Shown here in pieces: positions 1 through 6,418 of a DNA stretch of 7,253 nucleotides; within the stretch, counting starts at the first letter, position 1, and the number at the start of each line of letters is the position of its first letter. Below the pieces are notes generated by a model that saw only the letters and a list, made by a program, of their open reading frames with translations, was not told the DNA's origin and searched no databases. The DNA is from Opitutia bacterium (GTDB lineage: Bacteria > Verrucomicrobiota > Verrucomicrobiae > Opitutales > UBA953): the NCBI GenBank assembly GCA_947488485.1, contig CANKZO010000112.1, positions 1 to 7,253 on the forward strand, given 5' to 3'. Position numbers and translations under genes: made by a program.

Positions 1-346
1 CGGAGTGGAGGGCGATGAAGCCGAGCTTGCCGGCCTGCACGCGCTTCACGATGGCTTCGGCGCGGGCGTCGTCCTGTTCCTTCACTTTGCGGTGACACCA
101 GAAGATCAGCACATCGGCCTGATCGAGAGCCGCGTCGCTGAGGCCTTGGTCGATATCGGCGAGTCGAGCGGACTTAACCTCGAGATCTTTATTCTTCGCG
201 AGTTCAGCGGCGAGCGTCTCGCCGAGGAACTTACCGCCGTAGGCCTTCACCTGCTCAGGCTGTTGCTCATCCCAGACCAAGACGCGGATGGGCTTAGGTT
301 CGGCCGCGAGGGCGAAGAAGGGGAGGAGGGCGAGGAGAAGGCGCAT
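1..346 (-). CDS. Exported ThuA-like domain protein (C-terminus cut by window edge)
   Basis: Only the first 115 residues are in the window. The ATG at 346-344 opens a short signal peptide (MRLLLALLPFFALA, likely cleaved near residue 14-15), so the protein is probably exported. The mature part starts with the ThuA-type strand RVLVWDE (residues 21-27). It continues with YGGKFLGETLAAEL (36-49), a second strand ADVLIFWCH (77-85) and the class I amidotransferase-like stretch GFIALHS (109-115) at the edge. ThuA proteins have a glutamine-amidotransferase-like fold. In Sinorhizobium, ThuA works with the dehydrogenase ThuB in trehalose and related disaccharide use through 3-keto sugars. The usual W-W-G-H of this family reads F-W-C-H here. 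It lies 31 bp after the permease, so it is probably the next gene of the same operon. The leader is pyrimidine-rich and has no Shine-Dalgarno. The family call is firm; the substrate is unknown. Confidence 0.85.
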   Translation of the reverse strand, partial: MRLLLALLPFFALAAEPKPIRVLVWDEQQPEQVKAYGGKFLGETLAAELAKNKDLEVKSARLADIDQGLSDAALDQADVLIFWCHRKVKEQDDARAEAIVKRVQAGKLGFIALHS

Positions 347-377
347 GGGGTGGAAGGGGGGAAGAGGGTAAGTCAAA

Positions 378-1694
378 TTAGCGGGTCTGGCGGATCTTGT
401 CGAGGAGTACGGCCCCAAGAATCACGAGACCGAGGACCACCTTCTGGGTGTAGCTCTCGACGTTGGTGAGATTCATGCCGTTCTGAATTACAGCGATGGT
501 GAAGGCGCCAGTGAGCGTACCGAGCATCTTGCCTTCGCCACCGCTGAGGCTTGTGCCACCCACGACGACGGCGGCGATGACGAAGAGTTCATACATATTG
601 CCGTAGGTCGCCGAGCCACTCTTGAGCTGCGAGGCCATGATGACTCCGCCGAGTCCGGCCAGCAGGCCGCTGGCGATGTAGGCGAACATCAGGACACTCT
701 TCACGGGGACGCCCGAAAGGCGCGCCGACTCACTATTGCCGCCGACCGCATAAAGGTAGCGCCCCAATTTAGTCCGCGACATGAGCACGTGCGCCAGGGC
801 GTATAGCACGAGCATTAGGACGACAGCATTTGGCAGGCTGAAGGCATCCGCTCCGCGTCCGAGCCAGACAAAGGAGTCGGGAATCTGGTAGATGGCCTCA
901 CCTTTCGCGAGGGTGTAGGCTAGACCACTGCCCACGAGCATCATCGCGAGGGTGACGATAAAGGGCGGGATGGTGAACCGTGTGATCATGGCTCCGGAGA
1001 AAGCCCCTACGAGGCCGCAGGCGATGATGGCTGCGATACATGCAAGCAACATGCCGCCGATGGAGGCTTCCATGCCGCCAGCGTAATCGCGGATGAATCT
1101 CGTCGCGAGTACCGCGGACAATGCCAGGAGGCTGCCGACCGAAAGGTCGATGCCGCCGGTGATGATGACCATCGTCATGCCAATCGCGACAATGGCGATC
1201 ACCGCGATCTGGTTGGCGATGTTCAGCAAGTTTTCAGACTTTAGGAAATTCGGCCAGCGATAGCTGGGAGGCGTGATGACGTGCGGGTCGCCCAGTGAAG
1301 GGAAGTCGGCCTTCAAGTCGGCAAAAACGAGCCATGCTCCCGAGACCTGGGTGCAGGCAATCGCATCGATTTTTCCGCCTGCGGCGGCGATTTTTACCAG
1401 GGCATCGCGGGCCTCCTTGGGCCCACCTTTCGCCGTGGCGACGATGTGCGCACCGTTAGCGCCTAGGGCGCTGGCTATGCCTGCCGCAAAGGCGGCATCA
1501 TCGGGTTGATCGCTCACGGCAATCAGCACGCGCGGCGTTTGTCCGAATTGCTGACCAATGGCGGCGGCGACCTCTTGGGCGGCGGCGGCTCCTTTGGGCG
1601 ACTGGTCGCTGTAGGTCGTTACGCTGAAAAAAGCGCACAGGAGACCGAGCACGATGAGCATGCCGTAGTCGGCGAGAAGGCGGGTGATTTTCAT
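378..1694 (-). CDS. rbsC: RbsC-type sugar ABC transporter permease with a PBP-like periplasmic insert
   Basis: This is the membrane subunit of a ribose-type (CUT2) importer. It reads 438 residues from the ATG at 1694-1692, against 321 for E. coli RbsC. The first helix is about residues 11-28. The canonical core resumes near 146 (RWPNFLKSENLLNIANQ) and carries GGIDLSVGS (180-188), the coupling-loop stretch LGRYLYAVGGN (310-320) and GGTSLSGGEGK (379-389). The last helix ends near 431. Between helix 1 and the core is an extra segment of about 120 residues (29-150), predicted periplasmic, with a beta-alpha-beta-alpha-beta pattern like one lobe of a periplasmic binding protein. An upstream in-frame ATG at 1757 would add 21 charged residues and overlap the ATPase gene by 50 bp. 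I prefer 1694 because it leaves a 13-bp gap and begins just before helix 1, as family members do. The symbol marks the family only; ribose is not shown to be the substrate. Confidence 0.92.
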   Translation of the reverse strand: MKITRLLADYGMLIVLGLLCAFFSVTTYSDQSPKGAAAAQEVAAAIGQQFGQTPRVLIAVSDQPDDAAFAAGIASALGANGAHIVATAKGGPKEARDALVKIAAAGGKIDAIACTQVSGAWLVFADLKADFPSLGDPHVITPPSYRWPNFLKSENLLNIANQIAVIAIVAIGMTMVIITGGIDLSVGSLLALSAVLATRFIRDYAGGMEASIGGMLLACIAAIIACGLVGAFSGAMITRFTIPPFIVTLAMMLVGSGLAYTLAKGEAIYQIPDSFVWLGRGADAFSLPNAVVLMLVLYALAHVLMSRTKLGRYLYAVGGNSESARLSGVPVKSVLMFAYIASGLLAGLGGVIMASQLKSGSATYGNMYELFVIAAVVVGGTSLSGGEGKMLGTLTGAFTIAVIQNGMNLTNVESYTQKVVLGLVILGAVLLDKIRQTR

Positions 1695-1707
1695 AAGTTC
1701 GAAATGG

Positions 1708-3198
1708 TCAGGCGTGGGCGAGGGACATGACTTGTTCCTGGGTGGCTTGGCGGGCATCGGCGATTTCGCCGGTCACGCGGCCTTCGTGCATGACCAGGAT
1801 GCGGTCGGCCATGCCGAGCACTTCGGGGAGTTCGGAGCTGATCATTACGATGGATTTACCCGCCGCCACGAGGGCGTTCATCAGTAGGTAGATTTCAAAC
1901 TTCGCCCCGACATCGATGCCGCGCGTGGGTTCGTCGAAGATCAAGACTTCGGAATTACGTGCCAGCCATTTGGCCAGCACGACCTTCTGCTGATTCCCGC
2001 CGGAAAGATTCCCCGCCCGTTGCTCCTGGTCCGATACCTTGATTTTGAGCTGCGCGATGTAGCCAGCCAATTCCTCGCGCTCTTGCGTCAGTTGCACAAA
2101 GCCTCGGCGGGAGAGGCGTTCGAGGTTAGGCAGGCCAAAGTTCTCACGGACGGAATGCCCCAGGACGAGTCCTTGTAATTTGCGGTCTTCGGTCAGTAAT
2201 CCGAGGCCAGCTTGAATGGCGTCTCGGGGAGAATTAATCGCGAGCAGTTTTCCATCGAGGCGAATTTCACCCGACTCACGTCGATCCGCCCCAAAGATGA
2301 GCCGGACTGTTTCCGTGCGACCGGCGCCGACGAGGCCAGTGAGGGCCAGGATTTCACCGCGATGGACGGTGAAGGAGACGTCCTGCACGGCGCGTCCGCG
2401 TGTCAAGTGGGAGACTTCCAGTCGAGGTGGGCCGACGGCCGAGGTGCGGGCGGGGAATTCATCCTTCAGTTCGCGGCCGACCATCATTTCGATCATCTCG
2501 TTGCGGGTGATCTGGTTGGTAGGTCGCTCGCCGACGTTGATGCCGTCGCGCAGGACGACCACGCGGTCGGTGATAGCGAAGATTTCGTCCAGTCGATGGC
2601 TGACGTAGATGACGCCGATACCTTGGCGCTTCAACTCGCGGATAATGACGAAGAGGCGCTCCACTTCATGGGAAGTCAGGGCGGCACTAGGCTCGTCCAT
2701 CACAATGATGCGGGCATCAAAGGCGAGAGCCTTGGCGATTTCGACCAGCTGTTGCTGAGCCGTGGTGAGTCGTCGGCAGGGGAGGTCGAGGTCGATCTCC
2801 ACCCCCAGCCGCTGGAAGAGGGCGGTGGCACGTGCGCGTTCTGGCGCCTGCGCGATGAAGCCGGCTCGGGTCTCCTCTTGCCCAAGGAAGATATTTTCGG
2901 TGGCCGTTAGTCCGGGGACCAAGTTGAACTCCTGGTAGATGACCGCCACGCCGGCGTGCCGCGAATCCTGCGGGGAGTGGAAGGGTGTCGCGCGTCCGTC
3001 GATCGCAATGAGACCTTCATCCGCCTGGTGCGCACCGCCGAGTACTTTCATGAGCGTGCTTTTCCCTGCCCCGTTTTCGCCCATTAACGCCACCACTTCG
3101 CCGGCACCGAGGGTGAAGTCCACTCCGCGCAGCGCTTTTACGCCGGGGAACGACTTCACGATGCCCCGCATCGTGAGGAGTGGCGCGTTTTCGCTCAT
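1708..3198 (-). CDS. rbsA: RbsA-type sugar ABC transporter ATPase (two nucleotide-binding domains)
   Basis: This cytoplasmic energy-coupling subunit carries two tandem ATPase domains in 496 residues, the usual RbsA length (about 500). Domain 1 has an intact Walker A GENGAGKS (40-47), Q-loop Gln89, a relaxed signature LTTAQQQ (144-150), Walker B IIVMDEP (164-170) and switch His201. Domain 2 has a Walker A without the lysine, GLVGAGRTE (288-296), a full signature LSGGNQQ (398-404), Walker B VLIFDEP (418-424) and a serine-rich ISSEL (453-457) in place of the switch histidine. The asymmetry of an intact first site and a degenerate second site is normal for CUT2 ATPases and is not damage. The start codon shares ATGA with the stop of the AroE-like gene, which suggests translational coupling. 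The permease follows after 13 bp. The family is certain. The symbol does not imply ribose as substrate. Confidence 0.96.
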   Translation of the reverse strand: MSENAPLLTMRGIVKSFPGVKALRGVDFTLGAGEVVALMGENGAGKSTLMKVLGGAHQADEGLIAIDGRATPFHSPQDSRHAGVAVIYQEFNLVPGLTATENIFLGQEETRAGFIAQAPERARATALFQRLGVEIDLDLPCRRLTTAQQQLVEIAKALAFDARIIVMDEPSAALTSHEVERLFVIIRELKRQGIGVIYVSHRLDEIFAITDRVVVLRDGINVGERPTNQITRNEMIEMMVGRELKDEFPARTSAVGPPRLEVSHLTRGRAVQDVSFTVHRGEILALTGLVGAGRTETVRLIFGADRRESGEIRLDGKLLAINSPRDAIQAGLGLLTEDRKLQGLVLGHSVRENFGLPNLERLSRRGFVQLTQEREELAGYIAQLKIKVSDQEQRAGNLSGGNQQKVVLAKWLARNSEVLIFDEPTRGIDVGAKFEIYLLMNALVAAGKSIVMISSELPEVLGMADRILVMHEGRVTGEIADARQATQEQVMSLAHA

Positions 3199-4046
3199 AC
3201 CCCCATGGCGACTTCGAGCGCCCGGCGCATCACCGCGGCATCAGGGGTGAGGCCGGTCCAGTATTGCACGCCGACGATGCCTTGGTTGACCAGCATGCCG
3301 AGGCCGTCGATGGCCCGACAACCGCGGGCGGCGGCTTCGGTGATGAAGCGCGTCCGGACGGGATTAAAGACCACGTCCGCCACGACCATATTTGGTTGGA
3401 GTGAATTCAAGTCGAGCTCCAGACGCCCGGCCGGGTCGTAGAGGCCGATGGAGGTCCCGTTGATGACGATATCCGTTTCGGCGGGCACCGCGTAATCGCC
3501 ATTCCAGACGACAAGTTGCGCGTCAATCTTCAGTTTCTCGCGCAGGAGCGTGACGAGTTCGGCTCCGCGTGCCTCGGAACGATTGACGATGGTAATCCGC
3601 TTGGTGCCGACGAGACCGAGCTCGACCGCGATGGCGCGGGAGGCGCCGCCGGCACCGAAGAGGACGACGGACTTGCCTTTGGGGTTGACCGCGGTTTCCA
3701 GCGATTTCAGGAAGCCTTTACCGTCGGTATTTTCACCGATGAGCTTTTCCCCGCGGCGGACTACGCAATTGACCGCACCCATCACGGCGGCGGATTCACC
3801 GAGGCCGTCGAGGTGGGGGATGACGGTGACCTTATGGGGAAGGCTGCAATTGAAGCCCCGGTAACCCATCGCTTTGGCGCCACGTACGGCGGCACCCAGG
3901 TCGTCCGGGGTGACCTCCATGTTGACGTAGCGCCAGTGGAGGCCGTGATGGGCGAAAGCGGCTTCGACCATGGCGACCGTGGGATTGCCGGCGGCACCCT
4001 GCGACATGGAGCCGACGAGTTCGTGGAGGAAATTCTGTGAAGACAT
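3195..4046 (-). CDS. aroE: Shikimate dehydrogenase (AroE) family oxidoreductase, divergent substrate motif
   Basis: This is a 283-residue cytoplasmic NAD(P)-dependent dehydrogenase (E. coli AroE has 272). The catalytic lysine is Lys72 in GFNCSLPHK (64-72). Other family marks are GAVN (90-93), NTDG (106-109), the dinucleotide loop GAGGASR (131-137), NGTSIG (196-201) and GLGMLVNQG (248-256). NRSEAR (155-160) resembles the NADP-preferring NRxxxR motif. The N-terminal substrate motif is unusual: where E. coli has Ser14-x-Ser16 to hold the shikimate carboxylate, this protein has Asn21-Pro22-Thr23. The Tyr of E. coli (DMFY) is Phe227. The gene sits between the binding protein and the ATPase of a sugar importer, not with other aromatic biosynthesis genes, and overlaps the ATPase start by 4 bp. 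I therefore infer a catabolic dehydrogenase acting on the imported compound. A biosynthetic role cannot be excluded, and the symbol is given at family level only. Confidence 0.88.
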   Translation of the reverse strand: MSSQNFLHELVGSMSQGAAGNPTVAMVEAAFAHHGLHWRYVNMEVTPDDLGAAVRGAKAMGYRGFNCSLPHKVTVIPHLDGLGESAAVMGAVNCVVRRGEKLIGENTDGKGFLKSLETAVNPKGKSVVLFGAGGASRAIAVELGLVGTKRITIVNRSEARGAELVTLLREKLKIDAQLVVWNGDYAVPAETDIVINGTSIGLYDPAGRLELDLNSLQPNMVVADVVFNPVRTRFITEAAARGCRAIDGLGMLVNQGIVGVQYWTGLTPDAAVMRRALEVAMGV

Positions 4047-4138
4047 AGGAAGATTAAGTATGTTAAATTTTATGGATAAGCGCAGGGGGCGGGTAGTCGT
4101 GACCCTGGTTACGCCTGGCCCATTCCTGGCTCGGCAGA
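4047..4138 (-). promoter_or_regulatory. Longest intergenic gap, with an AT-rich leader before the AroE-like gene
   Basis: This 92-bp gap is the only long one in the cluster. Its half next to the AroE-like start (about 4051-4080) is strikingly AT-rich against the surrounding GC-rich DNA. On the minus strand it holds candidate -10 elements such as TAACAT (4065-4060). I found no convincing -35 box at the right distance and no Shine-Dalgarno. The other half is GC-rich and holds only weak hairpins (a 4-bp GGGT/ACCC stem), not a clear terminator. An internal promoter for the AroE-RbsA-RbsC part is possible but unproven. Confidence 0.25.
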
Positions 4139-5095
4139 TTATTTTAGCTCAGGATCCTTCAGGCCATCGGCCTTACGGTAGAGACTGGTAGGGATGAGCA
4201 TCTGCGCCGGGAGAGTTTCTCCTTTGGAGTGGCGGATGATCGCATCAACGATCTGAATGCCCATCTTATCGGGGAATTGCACCGGGTCGGCGTAGATCTT
4301 CCCGTCCTTGATTGCCTGTTTGGCCTCAGGTTGTCCGTCGAATCCGATAATCACGACCTGCTGGGTCTTGCCCGCCTTTTCGAGTGCCCCAAGGGCACCG
4401 AGGGCCGCGGGATCGCAGTCGGCGAAGAAGCCGCGGAGGTCGGGGTTGGCTTGCAGTGCGTCTTCAGCCGCCTTGTAGCCGACGTCCTTGGCGGCGCCAT
4501 TTTCCAGTTCGGCGACCACTTCGATCTTGGCCTTACCGCTGGCATTGTGGGCGTTGATTACCTCGTAGAAGCCTTTGACGCGCAAGCGGCACGATTCTGC
4601 TTGTTTGAAGTGGAGGACGGCGACCTTACCGCCGGCCTGGCCGAGCGCTTCGATCATCGCCACGCCGGCTTCCTTGCCGCCGGCGAAATTATCCGTCGCG
4701 ATCTGTGTCACGATCTTCACCCCGGGCTCATTGCATGGAATGTCCACGGTGAACACCGGGATGCCGGCGGCGTTGGCTTCTTGGATGACGGGGACGATCG
4801 AACGAGATTCGCAAGGGCTGAGCACGATGGCACTCACCTTCTTGACGATGAAGTCCTTGATCTGGTTGCCTTGCTTGGCCACGTCCTTGTCGGCGCTGAC
4901 GACGATGACGTCGTAGCCGCGTCGCTTGCCTTCGGCGATGATGTTGTCGCCGATGACTTTGAAGAATGGGTTATCGAGCGTGAGCAGCGAGACCCCGATG
5001 GTGCCCTTGGATTTGGTTTCGGAGCTGGCGGGCTTGCCGCAGCCGGAAAGCAACGCGATGGCGCAGGCAAGCACCGTAAGGATGGAGCGAATCAT
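4139..5095 (-). CDS. Lipoprotein sugar-binding protein of the RbsB type (Peripla_BP_4)
   Basis: This is the substrate-capturing subunit of the importer, 318 residues. The N-terminus is a lipoprotein signal with lipobox L16-S17-G18-C19, so the mature protein should be membrane-anchored at Cys19. The two-lobed binding-protein fold is clear: GTIGVSLLTLDNPFF (31-45), DVIVVSAD (62-69), IATDNFAGGKEAG (132-144), GFFADCDPAALGA (222-234), IIGFDGQPEA (249-258) and DPVQFPDKMG (270-279). Compared with E. coli RbsB, several ribose contacts are kept: Asn42, Phe44, Phe45, Asp118, an Arg in SCRLR, Phe252, Asp253 and Gln273. RbsB Arg90 is replaced by Ile119, Asn190 by Cys227, and the aromatic at 164 is not evident. 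The ligand is therefore probably not plain ribose. Four cysteines beyond the lipid one (95, 121, 169, 227) are many for this family. It is followed 92 bp later by the AroE-like gene. Confidence 0.93.
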   Translation of the reverse strand: MIRSILTVLACAIALLSGCGKPASSETKSKGTIGVSLLTLDNPFFKVIGDNIIAEGKRRGYDVIVVSADKDVAKQGNQIKDFIVKKVSAIVLSPCESRSIVPVIQEANAAGIPVFTVDIPCNEPGVKIVTQIATDNFAGGKEAGVAMIEALGQAGGKVAVLHFKQAESCRLRVKGFYEVINAHNASGKAKIEVVAELENGAAKDVGYKAAEDALQANPDLRGFFADCDPAALGALGALEKAGKTQQVVIIGFDGQPEAKQAIKDGKIYADPVQFPDKMGIQIVDAIIRHSKGETLPAQMLIPTSLYRKADGLKDPELK

Positions 5096-5119
5096 GGGGG
5101 TAGGGGGGTCGGGGTGGGG
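5096..5119 (+). other. Potential G-quadruplex filling an intergenic spacer
   Basis: The whole 24-bp spacer between the mutarotase-like gene and the binding-protein gene reads on the + strand as G5-TA-G6-TC-G4-T-G4. These are four tracts of at least four guanines with loops of one or two bases, which is a textbook intramolecular quadruplex pattern. The + strand is the template for these genes. The mRNA would therefore carry the complementary C-tracts directly before the binding-protein ATG and would have no Shine-Dalgarno there. The pattern is seen directly; formation in the cell and any regulatory effect are not shown. Confidence 0.6.
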
Positions 5120-6370
5120 TCAGAGTTGTCCAGTCTTCAGGAATTCATGGCGGACGGGGGTCGTCACGCGCTGGCCGGTGGTCGAGATGAACGTCACCTG
5201 TCCGGGGGCGAATTCAAGGGTCTTCACGTTTTCAAACCCGGCGGGAATCTTGATGACGCCTTGAATGTAGTTCACGGCGGTCGGCTTGGTGGCACTCAGT
5301 GCGACGGTGGTCGCGACGCCTTCTTTCGTGAGGGCGTTCTCTTTCATCGAAGGCGCGAGGCCGTCGGCGAAAAAGGCGGTGACATCTTCGAGTCCGAGGC
5401 AGTTATTGCGTCCGTTCCACGGGTGGCCGTGGCGGCCGTGGAATTCCATCCAGAAGATTGCGCTGTTGAGCACGTCTTGATCCTTTAGAGAGAACCACAC
5501 GTAGCCCGCGTCGGCGTAAGTGGCTGTCGTCCATGCAGGGGTGTGCGTCTTCGCCCAAGGCTCGTGAACGACCTGCACAAGGTCGGCGAAGCCGTAAGTG
5601 CCGGGGAGGCGGGTGAGGTCGGCAGCAGGGGCGTCTTTCCAGGCGGAAGGTACTTTGGCGAGGTCGGTCCATTTGGCACCGGGCTGCAAGGCTTGGTACT
5701 CGCGATGCTTCGGGTCGCTGAAGAGCCCAGGATTCGTCATGCCGAAGCGGAATGCACTGGTGGCAATACGGACGGCTCCCTCTTTCTCCGGCATCGCAAG
5801 GGTCGCGTGGTGGCCGAGCGGCGCTTGTCCCGTGAAGCCCTCGATGAGGTTTCGGGAGTAAATCGTATTCTGGCCGTCGACGAGTGAGAGTTCTTTGGTC
5901 AGGCGTCCCTTACGGACTTTGGTTTCAATCCCCAGCGTGAGTGTCGTGACATCGCCCGTCTTCTTGGTGCCCACGTGATGCCAGGCGTCACCGACAATCT
6001 CGCCGTGCGGCGGATGCTTTTCGCCCGCGACCGCTTCGTTGTTTCCGCCGAAAGGCACGCAGAAGAAATCCCCGCGCAAGGAGATCAGCACTGGGGCTGG
6101 CATGGCCGAAGGGGGTTCGTCCTGCCAAGGGCTGACGTAGTAGGGCTTCACAGGCTTTTCCGAATCCCGGAAAAACGTCACCGGCGCCATGTGTCCACCG
6201 GTCCGCGTGATGGCCAGCTCGACTTCTTTGGTTGCGAGAACGAAACACGGTTGAGCGTGGGAGGTGCGCAGCTCTGTCTCGCCGGCCGCATTGCCTGCTG
6301 CCGTTGCTCCGATGAGGGAAAGATTCATGAGTAGGGTGAGGGGTAGATAGGCCTTGGGGCGTGGGGTCAT
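5120..6370 (-). CDS. Exported protein, probable galactose-mutarotase-like fold, function unknown
   Basis: This 416-residue protein has a hydrophobic N-terminus (about residues 8-25) ending in small residues (ATAAGNAAG), consistent with export. I do not recognise a named family with certainty. The body is beta-rich and has scattered features seen in aldose-1-epimerase-like and carbohydrate-binding beta-sandwich proteins: GGH (58-60), LRGDFFCVPFGGN (98-110), HPPHGE (119-124), PLGHHATLAMPE (184-195) and GLEDVTAFFADGL (326-338). His122, His187/188 and Glu328 are candidate active-site residues by analogy only. An internal ATG at residue 15 is possible, but the upstream start gives a better signal peptide. 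It lies between the DUF1080 gene (48 bp) and the sugar-binding lipoprotein (24 bp), which supports a carbohydrate role. It could be an epimerase, a lyase or a non-catalytic binder. Confidence 0.6.
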   Translation of the reverse strand: MTPRPKAYLPLTLLMNLSLIGATAAGNAAGETELRTSHAQPCFVLATKEVELAITRTGGHMAPVTFFRDSEKPVKPYYVSPWQDEPPSAMPAPVLISLRGDFFCVPFGGNNEAVAGEKHPPHGEIVGDAWHHVGTKKTGDVTTLTLGIETKVRKGRLTKELSLVDGQNTIYSRNLIEGFTGQAPLGHHATLAMPEKEGAVRIATSAFRFGMTNPGLFSDPKHREYQALQPGAKWTDLAKVPSAWKDAPAADLTRLPGTYGFADLVQVVHEPWAKTHTPAWTTATYADAGYVWFSLKDQDVLNSAIFWMEFHGRHGHPWNGRNNCLGLEDVTAFFADGLAPSMKENALTKEGVATTVALSATKPTAVNYIQGVIKIPAGFENVKTLEFAPGQVTFISTTGQRVTTPVRHEFLKTGQL

Positions 6371-6418
6371 GGGGCTAAGGAGGTGGGCTTTAAATGGGCG
6401 GGTGATGCCAGTTACGGC

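Noticed and set aside
5..469. A 154-codon open frame on the + strand at the left edge.
   Set aside because: It is antisense to the ThuA-like gene start and the permease end, and contains Glu/Gly runs that are the mirror of the signal peptide and C-rich leader. No family features were seen.
1695..1757. Upstream ATG at 1757 as the permease start.
   Set aside because: It would add 21 Pro- and charge-rich residues unlike RbsC proteins and overlap the ATPase gene by 50 bp. The ATG at 1694 sits just before the first helix with a normal 13-bp gap.
2320..2340. Walker A of the second ATPase domain lacking the lysine, as a sign of a damaged gene.
   Set aside because: GxxGAGRTE is the normal form of the second site in RbsA-type ATPases.
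2212..2910. A 232-codon open frame on the + strand.
   Set aside because: It is fully antisense to the ABC ATPase, whose motifs are all intact in the minus-strand frame.
4081..4138. Possible terminator after the binding-protein gene.
   Set aside because: Only short stems (GGGT/ACCC) and a direct repeat of CCTGG were found, with no strong hairpin followed by a T-run on the minus strand.
4229..5488. A 419-codon open frame on the + strand.
   Set aside because: It lies antisense to the binding-protein gene and part of the mutarotase-like gene, both of which have clear protein features. The frame shows low-complexity Asp/Gly/Val-rich composition typical of the mirror of GC-rich coding DNA.
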